A DNA stretch of 64,000 bases. Origin: Gracilibacillus salinarum. Lineage in GTDB: Bacteria; Bacillota; Bacilli; Bacillales; Amphibacillaceae. Positions 8,041 to 17,086 of the stretch are shown one piece after another. Positions within the stretch are counted from its first letter, which is position 1. Every line of letters starts with the position of its first letter. The stretch is taken from NCBI RefSeq assembly GCF_022919575.1, contig NZ_CP095071.1, positions 3,978,001-4,042,000 on the forward strand, in the 5' to 3' direction. The translations under genes and the position numbers were made by a program. Below the pieces are notes generated by a model. It was not told the origin of the DNA. It worked only from the letters and a program-made list of their open reading frames with translations, and made no database searches.

Positions 8041-9206
8041 GTAAAAAAATACCTGTAACGGTTTTAAGTGGTTTTCTTGGAGCTGGAAAAACAACTTTAC
8101 TTCATCATCTCCTTGAAAATCAGCTAGGTTTGAAAATAGCAATTATTGTTAACGATATGAGTGAAATTAATGTTGACGCAAAGCTTGTAAAAGAAGGAGG
8201 CCTTGTGAGAACGAAAGAAAATTTGGTAGAAATGACAAATGGGTGTATCTGCTGTACCCTGCGAGAGGACTTAGTAGTGGAATTAGAGAAATTGGCTCAA
8301 TTGGACATTGACTACGTGCTGATTGAATCAAGTGGTGTGTCTGAACCAATCCCTGTTGCGCAGAGCTTTGCTTATCATGACGAAGCATTAGGAATAGATT
8401 TAAACGCCTTTTTCCAGATTGACACCATGGTAACAATGGTCAATGGTCAGCAATTCTGGGAGGATTATCAATCAGAAGATCTATTAATAGACAGGCAATT
8501 ACATGTTTCGGATGATGATGAAAGAGGTATTGTTGATTTATTAATTGATCAAATTGAGTTTGCTAATGTGATCGTGTTAAATAAAATAGATATGCTGTCA
8601 GATAAGGAAGTTGCTAAATTAACGAATGTACTTCATAAACTAAATCCGGAAGCAAATATTATTGCAACAAGCTTTGGAGAAATTGATCCATTGCAAGTTC
8701 TCCATACCAATCAATTCAATTATGAAAAGGCAAGTCAGGGTGCTGGCTGGATCAAGGAATTGAATCAGGAGCATGTACCTGAAACAGAAGAATATGGAAT
8801 TGGTTCATTTGTTTACAGAAGCAGAAAGCCATTCCATCCAGAGAGATTTCATCAATGGTTAGAAAACTGGCCAACAGAAGTTATCCGTGCAAAAGGTTTC
8901 TTTTGGCTAGTGACAAGAAATGAGGTTGCAGGACTCTTGTCTCAGGCAGGATCAATGTTGACTTTAGAGGGAGCAGGCAGATGGCTGGCCAGCTATTCGC
9001 AAGAAGAACTAGATGAATTAAAAGTACAAGATCCTGCTTTGTTTGAAGAATGGGATGATCAAGCAGGAGATAGAATGACAGAGCTCGTATTTATAGGAAG
9101 TAATATGGATAAGGATGTGATGGTTCAATCATTGGATGAATGTTTGGTAAATGAGGAAGAACTAGATATTATGTCCTTTAAGGATCCGTTACCTTCATTT
9201 ATTTAA
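8037..9206 (+). CDS. Second ZagA-type COG0523 GTPase
   Basis: A 389-residue paralogue of the protein at 6286 with the same order of motifs: GFLGAGKTT (12-20), TNGCICC (Cys70, Cys72, Cys73), NKID and a C-terminal CobW domain. It overlaps the dCTP deaminase gene by four bases, which indicates translational coupling, and is the last gene of the operon before a terminator. Three COG0523 genes in under 7 kb suggest different client enzymes; one client could be a protein encoded in the same operon. Confidence 0.93.
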   Translation: MSKKIPVTVLSGFLGAGKTTLLHHLLENQLGLKIAIIVNDMSEINVDAKLVKEGGLVRTKENLVEMTNGCICCTLREDLVVELEKLAQLDIDYVLIESSGVSEPIPVAQSFAYHDEALGIDLNAFFQIDTMVTMVNGQQFWEDYQSEDLLIDRQLHVSDDDERGIVDLLIDQIEFANVIVLNKIDMLSDKEVAKLTNVLHKLNPEANIIATSFGEIDPLQVLHTNQFNYEKASQGAGWIKELNQEHVPETEEYGIGSFVYRSRKPFHPERFHQWLENWPTEVIRAKGFFWLVTRNEVAGLLSQAGSMLTLEGAGRWLASYSQEELDELKVQDPALFEEWDDQAGDRMTELVFIGSNMDKDVMVQSLDECLVNEEELDIMSFKDPLPSFI

Positions 9207-9210
9207 ATGA

Positions 9211-9251
9211 AAAAGGTGTTGCCTGATTTATGTATAGGTGGCATCTTTTTT
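9211..9251 (+). terminator. Rho-independent terminator of the zinc operon
   Basis: An AAAAAGGTG...CATCTTTTTT inverted repeat with some G-U pairs and a terminal T run, five bases after the last COG0523 stop codon. Confidence 0.7.
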
Positions 9252-9421
9252 AGTGGATCAACACAAACAAATGTTATAGAGAGCTTGCCAATCAATGGCG
9301 AATTACTATCAGACATTCAATTCGTAAAGATAATGTTTCTCAAACAAGACACATTCATTGCCTAAATTATACAATTCCCCTATACTCTAAGTGAAAAGCC
9401 AAATACACAGGAGGGGAAACA

Positions 9422-10399
9422 ATGAAGTACACCAATTTAGGTCGAACAGGCATGAAAGTTAGTAAACTATGTTTAGGAACGATGAATTTTGGTCCGGCAA
9501 CAGAGGAAAAGGAAGCACACAAAATAATGGATGCTGCCCTTGATGCTGGGATAAACTTCTTTGACACGGCAAATGTATATGGCGGAAAAGGTCATCATGG
9601 CTGGACAGAAGAGATTATTGGCAGATGGTTTGCGCAAGGTGGCAATCGCAGGGAAAAAGTGGTGCTTGCTACGAAAGTATATAATCATATGGGCGATGAA
9701 AACGATGGTCCAAATGAGGGGAGATTTCTTTCTGCTTATAAGGTCCGTCGTCATTTAGAAGGATCACTTAAGCGCTTGCAGACTGATCACATTGAGTTGT
9801 ACCAAATGCACCATATTGATCGCAATGTCTCATGGGAAGAACTGTGGGAAGTCTTTCAGGCGGAAGTTCAGAAAGGCACGATTGATTACGTTGGTTCCAG
9901 TAACTTTGCAGGGTGGGATCTGATTAAGGCCCAGGCAGCTGCCAAGGAACGTCATTTCTTAGGCATTGTCTCTGAACAGCATAAATACAGCTTACTATGT
10001 CGTCTTCCGGAATTGGAAGTACTGCCTGCAGCAAAGGACCAGGGCATTGGTGTGATTGCCTGGAGTCCATTAGATGGAGGACTGCTTGGTGGCAACGCAT
10101 TAAATCCAGCTCAAGGCTCACGGTCAGCTGCTCTAACAGAACGAGTGGAAAAACATCGTTCACAATTGGAAGCGTTCTCTGATCTTTGTAAGGATTTGGG
10201 AGAGCATGAAGCAGATGTAGCCCTTGCCTGGGTACTGCATAATCCAGCATTAGATGCACCAATTATCGGCCCACGAACTCTGGATCAATTTGAAAAATCC
10301 TTGCGTGCGGTCGAAATTGAATTAGATCAGGCAACACTTGACCGTTTGGATGAGATTTTCCCTGGTTACGGTGCAGCACCAAATTCTTATGCATGGTAA
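9422..10399 (+). CDS. Aldo/keto reductase
   Basis: A 325-residue (alpha/beta)8 NADPH-dependent oxidoreductase of the Tas/YhdN-like group. The catalytic tetrad is visible: Asp in FFDTANVYGG, Tyr in the same motif, Lys in ATKVY and His in YQMHHID. The C-terminal IIGPRTLDQF segment is typical for NADP phosphate binding. The ATG at 9422 follows AGGAGGGG. It is monocistronic, with a strong terminator after it. The carbonyl substrate is unknown; members reduce aldehydes, ketones or sugars. Confidence 0.92.
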   Translation: MKYTNLGRTGMKVSKLCLGTMNFGPATEEKEAHKIMDAALDAGINFFDTANVYGGKGHHGWTEEIIGRWFAQGGNRREKVVLATKVYNHMGDENDGPNEGRFLSAYKVRRHLEGSLKRLQTDHIELYQMHHIDRNVSWEELWEVFQAEVQKGTIDYVGSSNFAGWDLIKAQAAAKERHFLGIVSEQHKYSLLCRLPELEVLPAAKDQGIGVIAWSPLDGGLLGGNALNPAQGSRSAALTERVEKHRSQLEAFSDLCKDLGEHEADVALAWVLHNPALDAPIIGPRTLDQFEKSLRAVEIELDQATLDRLDEIFPGYGAAPNSYAW

Positions 10400-10418
10400 A
10401 AGATGAATAGAAGAGAGC

Positions 10419-10456
10419 GGAATACGAACCGGATGTGGTTCGTATTCCCTTTTTTT
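10419..10456 (+). terminator. Rho-independent terminator
   Basis: A perfect 12-bp stem GGAATACGAACC/GGTTCGTATTCC with a six-base loop followed by a T run. Confidence 0.95.
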
Positions 10457-10601
10457 ATTCTGTCGCAAAACAATGCCATTCATCATACTTTGCAATAACA
10501 CCAAACCCTATATTAAAATATAGAAATGAGCGTGCCTCGTTGATGAAGGCCAGCCTTCCCATTTATGTTAAAATGATAATGATAAATAAGATAAAAAGTG
10601 A

Positions 10602-11351
<750 letters not shown>

Positions 11352-11388
11352 ACGCGTGGATAGTCGTGTTACGAGTTATAAGCGTTGG

Positions 11389-11421
11389 AATAGACGATCA
11401 TCAAGTGGTCGTCTATTTTTA
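11389..11421 (+). terminator. Rho-independent terminator of map
   Basis: A nine-bp stem AATAGACGA/TCGTCTATT with an 11-base loop and a short T run, about 40 bases after map. Confidence 0.8.
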
Positions 11422-11575
11422 GATGTTAAGAAAATTAACCAGTTCGACGTAGTGAAAATTTAGAATATAGCAAGTATAAGAAGAACTCGGCATCCTTATT
11501 AAACGAGGCGAATGCCGAGTTTTTCTAATCAGAATGAAAAGTATATAACATTCTTATTAGCGAGATAAGAAAAAG
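11421..11575 (+). repeat. Family-2 hairpin repeat, copy a
   Basis: It shares with 29461, 37850 (inverted) and 62971 the segments TTCGACGTAGTGAAAATTTA, CAAGTATAAGAA, and a hairpin built from CTCGGCAT and GCGAATGCCGAG followed by TTTTTCTAAT. It continues into AATGAAAAGTATATAA and GCGAGATAAGAAAA, also present at 63151-63200. No reading frame is evident. The hairpin with its T run could act as a terminator. Confidence 0.85.
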
Positions 11576-11579
11576 TAGT

Positions 11580-11745
11580 CAAAATCAGAAAGCGATCCCA
11601 CGAGATTTGTATCATTTAATGAGAAAGGACCCAAAAGAGTAGTGCTGGTAGCCGAGATTTGTATCGTTTAGTGGGAAAGAAGACAAAACTGGGAAGCGGC
11701 GCAACAAGATTTGTAGTGTTTAAAAAGAAAGAAGACAAATGATGA
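11580..11745 (+). repeat. 52-bp tandem repeat array, about 3 units
   Basis: Units with the pattern GAGAAAGGA(G/C)CCAAAA, then GATTTGTA and CGTTTA recur at 11621, 11673 and 11725, exactly 52 bp apart. The same unit is found at 30577-30890 and 63191-63365. The right flank (11745-11830) contains AGTCTGTACCAAAGCG, CATAGACT and GACGAAAA, also found after the array at 63365. From there to 11984 nothing gene-like is visible. Confidence 0.88.
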
Positions 11746-11984
11746 TTCCCTTCTAGTTGAAGAGTCTGTACCAAAGCGAAGGGCGACACATAGACTCCGA
11801 CAAGACGAAAAGAGGTTTCCCATCACAGTGAAATTTAAAATGCTGACACTCAATAAAATACCAGAAGAATGCCGAATATCTCTAATTGAACATAATACGA
11901 TGGAATTTTATGCTAATATAATGTCATAGCCTATCGTTGATATAGGACATAATTAAATTTAGTGATGGTAAAAGGATGATGAGG

Positions 11985-12554
11985 ATGAGAGACAAAAATA
12001 ATTTTCCCGTAATCGAAACGGATAGATTGATTCTAAGACAAGTAACCAAAGATGATGCAGAAAGTATGTTAGCCTATCTGTCTGATCAAGATGTCATGAA
12101 ATACTACGGATTGGAACCTTTTAAATCGATTGATGATGCACTGGACGAACTTGCGTGGTATCAGTCAATATTTGAAGAGAACAAGGGTATAAGATGGGGC
12201 ATCACTATAAAAGAGCAAGGACGGGTTATAGGCAGTTGTGGATTTCTCAATTTTGTCTCAGAGCATCGCCGTTCTGAAATTGGTTTTGAATTAAGTAAAG
12301 AATACTGGGGATATGGCATCGCAAGTGAAGCGTTAGGAGCAATTATTACATATGGATTCGAACAATGGAACCTGCAGCGGATACAAGCATTAATTGAACC
12401 GCCTAATAGTTCATCAAAAAAATTAGTAGAAAGCAAGGGCTTTATACAAGAAGGTCTTTTGAGAAATTATGAATTTACTTGTGGCAAATTTGATGATTTA
12501 TTAATGTATTCATTATTGAAGCAAGATTATGAAAAAGATACAGATAAAAAGTAA
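11985..12554 (+). CDS. GNAT acetyltransferase, RimJ/RimL type
   Basis: An acetyl-CoA-dependent N-acyltransferase of about 189 residues. The N-terminal ETDRLILRQVTKDDAESM and the later GFELSKEYWGYGIASEAL, which ends in the acetyl-CoA pyrophosphate loop, match the RimJ/RimL ribosomal-protein acetyltransferase group, with the C-terminal ESKGFIQEGLLRNY. The ATG at 11985 is favoured because AAAGGA lies eight bases upstream; in-frame ATGs at 11976 and 11979 have no better site. The target (protein N-terminus or small amine) is unknown. Confidence 0.9.
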   Translation: MRDKNNFPVIETDRLILRQVTKDDAESMLAYLSDQDVMKYYGLEPFKSIDDALDELAWYQSIFEENKGIRWGITIKEQGRVIGSCGFLNFVSEHRRSEIGFELSKEYWGYGIASEALGAIITYGFEQWNLQRIQALIEPPNSSSKKLVESKGFIQEGLLRNYEFTCGKFDDLLMYSLLKQDYEKDTDKK

Positions 12555-12630
12555 AGAATTATAACAGATTCAAAAGTTTGCATAAGCGATTCTATGATAG
12601 TATAGAACTAAATGGATAAGAGGTGAAGAG

Positions 12631-13998
12631 ATGTATAACCAAAACAGAATTCAACCCTTCAAAGATAATCCAGCTTATTGGCAGTACAAAGGTAAACCGG
12701 TATTACTGATTGGCGCGAGTAATGATGATAATTTATACCAATGGGTGGGGGAAAGATTAACGGACCATTTAGACCTGCTTCAAACCGTTGGTGGCAACTA
12801 TGTGCGCAACACGATGTCTGACCGTGATTCTGGCAATGTATATCCGTTTAAAGAAATAAAAGCAGACACCTATGATTTAGATCAGTGGAATGATGCCTAT
12901 TGGGAGCGGTTATCTTTTTTCTTAGAGGAAACGAAAAAAAGAGAGATCATCCCCCAAATTACATTATGGGACCAGCATGATTTGAAATTATGGAATACGT
13001 TGCCATGGAATCCAAAAAATAATATTAACTATGAAGAGCGGGATTTAGAAGCTCCTGCGTCATTCACCAAAACCGTTACCGATCAAAATCATGCGGTACT
13101 TACCTATCAAAACCAATATATTGAAAAATTGATGGAAATCACCTTACAATACGATCATTGTTTGTATAACATTAATAATGAAAGCTGGGCAGGTCTGGAA
13201 TGGGAAAATTATTGGGCGACCGTCATACATCAGTCAGCTGCAAAGCAGAACAAGCAAATAGAAGTCACAACTATGCATATGCATCCTTCCAGTACAGTCC
13301 GCACTTTTCTTCAATACCCGGAACTATATAGCTTCGTTGATATTTCACAAATTAATCAGGATTCCAAAGGAGAGAAAGGGCAAGCCCATTGGGATGAGAT
13401 CCAAAAATTCAGGAATATCATCCATGCAAGAACACCTGTCCCGATGAATCACGAAAAAATATACGGAGATCATGAGCAACTTGATAAGAAACGAATCGCA
13501 TACAATACTTCAGCAGGTACGACAACAGAAGCGGTCCAGCGTTTCTGGCGCGATATTTTTGGCGGGAGTGCTTCCGCCCGTTTTCATAGAAACGAAGGGA
13601 ACTGGGGAATGGGCCTTTCTGCGACAGCACAGAACCAGCTTCGAGCAATGGACTTACTTGTAAAAAGATTGGACGTTTTTGCCTGTAGGCCTGCGAATCA
13701 TTTATTAACCAACAGAAATGAAAACGGTTGCTATTGTTTTGCGAATGTAGGTATACAGTATGCGGTCTATTTTCCGGAGGAAGGATCAGTAGAACTCGAC
13801 CCGTGGGTTTATAATGATGAGTGGAGTGTGCAATGGCTACTGATCGATGAAGCGCAGTGGAAGCCAGAAGAACGGGTGACGGTCGAATGGGTAAAAGTAA
13901 GAAATGAATATAAAATAGAAGGAAAACTGGCTTTGCGGACACCTGGCTCTGGCTCATGGGTGGCTTTGATAGAAGAGGCATCCGGTGAGAAGCAGTGA
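12631..13998 (+). CDS. Putative TIM-barrel glycoside hydrolase
   Basis: A 455-residue protein without a signal peptide. GKPVLLIGASNDDN, TVGGNYVRNTMSDRD and IPQITLWDQHDLKLW look like early strands of a cellulase/GH5-like barrel, and YNINNESWAG could hold the acid/base glutamate. The C-terminal third (GCYCFANVGIQYAVYFPEE onward) looks like an added beta domain of the type seen in proteins with DUF4038-like barrels. AGAGGTGAAGAG precedes the ATG. It is alone, without transporters or regulators, so no substrate can be inferred. It may be an intracellular glycosidase, with low certainty. Confidence 0.6.
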   Translation: MYNQNRIQPFKDNPAYWQYKGKPVLLIGASNDDNLYQWVGERLTDHLDLLQTVGGNYVRNTMSDRDSGNVYPFKEIKADTYDLDQWNDAYWERLSFFLEETKKREIIPQITLWDQHDLKLWNTLPWNPKNNINYEERDLEAPASFTKTVTDQNHAVLTYQNQYIEKLMEITLQYDHCLYNINNESWAGLEWENYWATVIHQSAAKQNKQIEVTTMHMHPSSTVRTFLQYPELYSFVDISQINQDSKGEKGQAHWDEIQKFRNIIHARTPVPMNHEKIYGDHEQLDKKRIAYNTSAGTTTEAVQRFWRDIFGGSASARFHRNEGNWGMGLSATAQNQLRAMDLLVKRLDVFACRPANHLLTNRNENGCYCFANVGIQYAVYFPEEGSVELDPWVYNDEWSVQWLLIDEAQWKPEERVTVEWVKVRNEYKIEGKLALRTPGSGSWVALIEEASGEKQ

Positions 13999-14019
13999 CA
14001 GTTTATTAAATCAAACCGT

Positions 14020-14064
14020 AATAGTTACACCCCTGTAATTCTGAAGGGAACAGGGTGTAGTTAG
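14020..14064 (+). terminator. Stem-loop after the glycosidase-like gene
   Basis: An inverted repeat AGTTACACCCcTGT/ACAgGGTGTAGTT about 25 bases after the stop codon. There is no clear T run, so its function as a terminator is uncertain. Confidence 0.5.
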
Positions 14065-14147
14065 TTTAATGATTAGATTTAAAAAGATTCCATGATCTGG
14101 TATTGTTTTAGTAGAGCACGATTAGGTGCATATAAGGTGGTGTTTAA

Positions 14148-14724
14148 ATGAAGTTTTTGGAAAAGAGTATTGTTGCTCTGCTTTCTTCGGTAATCTTCTC
14201 TCTATTTTTAGCTTTTATCGAGTATACACCAATAGCTGAGCAAGAACCAGGAGTTGGTTATTTTTCTTTTCACTCGTTATTGGTAATTTATCACGGCGCT
14301 AACCGTCCGTAATACCCCCCCACTTCAAGATTCCAGAGATAAATAAGAAGATGAGTGGGGGATAAACGGACGATAACTTCCTGATAAGTTTCGCTAGCAA
14401 TCAGTGGAGGTAAAACCCCCACTGATTGAAGTCTCACTTTATATATTCTATTCACTACCTGTATTTGCAATAGGTGGTGGGCTTTATTCTGCCTTTGTAG
14501 ATAGATATATAGAGTCAATGCGGTTTCGTAATACATACATAAAATATATGGTGGGGTTTTTGGTATACGCGATTGGTGGTTTATCCATGATTGGGTTAAT
14601 ATTTCTGTTTGATAATGATTCATTGTTAGATATAAGCAGAGCGCTGCTATTAGGTGCGTTGCCGGCTTTGTTATTTTTTCACGTATCGATTTTGTCGAAG
14701 AAAGCATTTAGTGTTTTAACATGA
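14148..14724 (+). pseudogene. Membrane-protein gene split by a family-1 element
   Basis: The ATG at 14148 (after AAGGTGG) opens a frame of 48 codons that ends ...SLLVIY at 14291. It is then interrupted by the 151-bp element at 14292-14442. The frame resumes at 14443 with IFYSLPVFAIGGG and runs to the stop at 14724. Removing the element exactly rejoins the two parts in frame to a 141-residue protein with about four hydrophobic segments and no stop. The protein family is not recognised. The interrupted gene would give only a 54-residue product. Confidence 0.9.
14292..14442 (+). mobile_element. Family-1 structured element, copy B (151 bp)
   Basis: It starts CACGGCGCTAACCGTC right after TTTAT (14287-14291) and ends GTCTCACTTTAT. 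There is no terminal inverted repeat and no target duplication. Two nested stems (CGTCCGT/ACGGACG and CCCCCAC/GTGGGGG) precede a subterminal hairpin AATCAGTGG...CCCCCACTGATT. Insertion 3' of a short fixed motif and hairpin-bearing ends are the style of IS200/IS605 elements moved by a Y1 transposase in trans. No transposase or tnpB is encoded. Confidence 0.88.
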
Positions 14725-15193
14725 AATTTGTACAAGGAGACAATACTTTTAGAGAGTTTTTTTCCATAGTTAGCCGTTCCCTTCTATCATATAATCCATT
14801 CTTACGGACAGCTGAAGAGGAAAAGAGGAAAAGTTGTCCATAAGAATCAAATGTATGAGCAATTAAGGATATCTTCAGGAGTTTTGAGGAGCCAATTCTT
14901 GCAGTTTCGAAATCGACAAAACTTCAGGAAGAGCTTTTATAAATGGTTTCATATATTTCACAAAACTCATAAAAATTCCCTTCCATACTTAGCTTGTATT
15001 CATTACGGTAACGTATTCACCTTGCTTTTTTAAAAGCCTTACCTTAACTTGAGGGCTATGAGTCGTTATATGTTTCCGATTATAACACCAGTAATGAAAC
15101 AGTAAAAAGAATGGGAAATTAAACAAAAGTGAGTATGCTATGATAAAATAAAGACAATTATTTAGTATTTTTCTAAAAGAAAGTAGGCAAAGT
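14725..15193 (+). other. Non-coding stretch with one long inverted repeat
   Basis: No convincing gene. An imperfect inverted repeat ATTCTTACGGACA (14798-14810) and TGTCCATAAGAAT (14835-14847) could form a stem with a 24-base loop. A 60-codon frame at 14851-15033 has no ribosome binding site and an odd composition and is not called. Confidence 0.5.
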
Positions 15194-15757
15194 ATGAGTT
15201 GGATCGAACCTATAATAAACTATAAACCGTATAATGAGCAGGAAGAAAAAGATAAAGAAATCGTGGTTAACTGTATAGATAAGTTTGACGATCTTCTCAC
15301 GAGAAATAACGAAATCGCACATATAACCAGTTCTGCTTTTGTTGTAAATAAAAATAGAAACAAAGCGTTAATGGTTCATCACAATATATTTAATTCCTGG
15401 TCATGGGCTGGCGGACATGCAGACGGAGATGATGACTTGCTGTATGTGGCAATTAAAGAGGTGCGAGAAGAGACCGGTGTGGAAGATATTCGTCCGATCA
15501 CAGAAGAGCTTTTATCGTTAGACATTTTACCTGTATTAGGACATGAAAAAAAAGGGAAATATGTAGCACCACATTTACACCTGTCAGTGGCTTATTTGCT
15601 GGAGGTAGATGAGGATGCGCCACTTATGGTAAAGCCTGATGAGAACAGTGATGTTCAGTGGATTCCTTTTGAGGAAATAAATACATATTCTGACGAACCA
15701 CATATGAAGGTAATCTATAACAAAATAATGGCTAAGATAGAAGAATCGCGCATATAA
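15194..15757 (+). CDS. Nudix hydrolase
   Basis: A 187-residue Nudix-fold hydrolase that should cleave a nucleoside diphosphate linked to another group. The Nudix box is GHADGDDDLLYVAIKEV followed by REETGV. It departs from the consensus by Asp for the first Glu and Lys for Arg, while the REETGV core with the metal-binding glutamates is kept. The substrate is not predictable. The start ATG has AGAAAGTAGG upstream. It is followed 20 bases later by a small membrane protein gene. Confidence 0.88.
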   Translation: MSWIEPIINYKPYNEQEEKDKEIVVNCIDKFDDLLTRNNEIAHITSSAFVVNKNRNKALMVHHNIFNSWSWAGGHADGDDDLLYVAIKEVREETGVEDIRPITEELLSLDILPVLGHEKKGKYVAPHLHLSVAYLLEVDEDAPLMVKPDENSDVQWIPFEEINTYSDEPHMKVIYNKIMAKIEESRI

Positions 15758-15777
15758 CCTAACCTAGGGGGGATTCC

Positions 15778-16026
15778 TTGGAATCTAATATAAACAGGAA
15801 AAAAGAAAATAAAACAATTGACTCAATCTTACTTGCATTAGTAATCCTGCTAATAGTAAAGCTTTCAATTGATCTATTTTTCTTTGACCTGTTGCCACCA
15901 CTGGCAGATAATATCTTTTGGGTTGGCGTCTCTGTAGCAGGTGTGATTGCTTTTTATCTAAAGAAAAGCTACATATATCTTGCTGTAATGCTGGTTATTC
16001 TAATAGCAGGATTGTTTAACTTTTAA
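15778..16026 (+). CDS. Small membrane protein
   Basis: An 82-residue protein with a charged N-terminus (NRKKENKT) and three hydrophobic segments (about residues 15-37, 42-60 and 63-81). The start is TTG behind AGGGGGG. It is 20 bases after the Nudix gene and probably co-transcribed. The family is not recognised. Confidence 0.65.
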   Translation: MESNINRKKENKTIDSILLALVILLIVKLSIDLFFFDLLPPLADNIFWVGVSVAGVIAFYLKKSYIYLAVMLVILIAGLFNF

Positions 16027-16041
16027 AAAACTATCAAACTC

Positions 16042-16638
16042 TTATTTCTTCAATTTCACACCATTATGTCGTAAAGCTGCATGAAATATTTCTAAACTGG
16101 ATGGGAGATCTGCTTTGTCTGGCCATGAGTCAGTGTTCCATACTTTTGATTGATACAATGCACGTGGACAGTGGATAAAGCACTCTTCTACATCTACCCC
16201 AATCCCTAGCAATGGCGGTTTTCCTTTCAGGCTCAAACTGCTTAGAATCTCAGGATCTTTAATAATGGTTGCACGACCATTTATACGCAGTACTTCTCCA
16301 AGCCCTGGAATAAGGAACAATAGTCCAACATGTGGATTGGATAATATATTGATGATCGAGTCAACGCGTTTATTCCCTGGACGATCCGGAATTACTAATT
16401 GTTTGTTGTTTAATACGTGAACGCCACTCGGGAAGTCCCCTTTTGGTGAGACATCGCACTTACCCTCCGCATTTGACGAAGATAGGAAAAACAGTGGTGA
16501 CATCTCGATAAATCTCTTACATTGGTCATCTATTAACGAAACATTCTTTTTAATAACATGTTCGTGTGGTGTTCCTACTATTTCCCGAAGTTCCTCTTCT
16601 GAAGTAACTGCATTGGCTGAAAAATTGATTGGCTCCAT
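16042..16638 (-). CDS. Pyridoxamine 5'-phosphate oxidase-like FMN protein
   Basis: A 198-residue split-barrel flavoprotein of the PPOX class, probably of the MSMEG_1061-like group. Typical pieces are FLSSSNAEGKCDVSPKGDFP, IPDRPGNKRVDSIINILSNP (FMN phosphate-binding region), VGLLFLIPG and VLRINGRA. The terminal ALYQSKVWNTDSWPDK is usual for this group. The function (F420 or FMN-dependent reduction, or haem/pyridoxal chemistry) is unknown. It has a promoter with a Fur-like box 50 bases upstream, so it may be induced in iron limitation. Confidence 0.88.
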   Translation of the reverse strand: MEPINFSANAVTSEEELREIVGTPHEHVIKKNVSLIDDQCKRFIEMSPLFFLSSSNAEGKCDVSPKGDFPSGVHVLNNKQLVIPDRPGNKRVDSIINILSNPHVGLLFLIPGLGEVLRINGRATIIKDPEILSSLSLKGKPPLLGIGVDVEECFIHCPRALYQSKVWNTDSWPDKADLPSSLEIFHAALRHNGVKLKK

Positions 16639-16676
16639 TATTAAAACCTCTTTCTATAACGACAAAGATAATACCT

Positions 16677-16705
16677 ATTTTACAGTGAATGAAAATCATT
16701 ATCAA
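16677..16705 (-). promoter_or_regulatory. Promoter with Fur-like box
   Basis: On the minus strand, -35 TTGATA (16700-16705), a 17-bp spacer and -10 TAAAAT (16677-16682). TGAAAATCATTATCA on the plus strand (16690-16704) matches the Bacillus 7-1-7 Fur box TGATAATNATTATCA at 14 of 15 positions and lies over the -35 and spacer. Confidence 0.75.
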
Positions 16706-16851
16706 TACTTTGGATAAAAAAGTGTTGAGCGCTATCAGCTACTGTCATACGTTGTTCAATACTCCGAAAAAATATCTTCCCTTTCCTGTTAATTTGTGAA
16801 AAAATGTAAGTAAAGGAATGAACGTTATGAATAGAGGAATGAGGTGACAGT

Positions 16852-17079
16852 ATGGGGATCTTCTTTAAAGCGATGTCTCAAAAGGAAACTAAAAATTGGG
16901 AAAAAGCGTGTATGGTTGGCTTTTACGTTTTCTTAATCTCCTTATTTACAAATCAGCTATATTTCTATCTTTTTCATCATTATTTGTTATCTAACTTTGC
17001 TATTTTTTGGATTGGATTAATAGCTGCTTTTGGCTGGTCATTTATATTAAATAGGAAAGCAGCGAAAGTACGCGCGTGA
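16852..17079 (+). CDS. Small membrane protein
   Basis: A 75-residue protein with two hydrophobic segments (about 20-40 and 47-65) and a basic C-terminus (NRKAAKVRA), so both ends probably face the cytosol. A GAGGTGACAGT ribosome binding site precedes the ATG. It lies seven bases before the next gene and forms a likely operon with it. The family is not recognised. Confidence 0.65.
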   Translation: MGIFFKAMSQKETKNWEKACMVGFYVFLISLFTNQLYFYLFHHYLLSNFAIFWIGLIAAFGWSFILNRKAAKVRA

Positions 17080-17086
17080 GAAAAAG

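Noticed and set aside
10570..10600. GATAAT-like hexamers before map as a Fur box
   Set aside because: They are tandem, not arranged as 7-1-7, and map has no link to iron control.
11421..11975. Minus-strand frames through the repeat arrays (also at 30421-30642 and 62990-63428) as proteins sharing the text PFSLNDTNLW
   Set aside because: The 52-bp period shifts the frame at every unit, and no ribosome binding site is present; the similarity comes from the DNA repeat.
13418..13981. 187-codon minus-strand frame inside the glycosidase-like gene
   Set aside because: Antisense shadow of a well supported gene.
14851..15033. 60-codon frame as a gene
   Set aside because: No ribosome binding site, unusual residue composition, inside a non-coding stretch.
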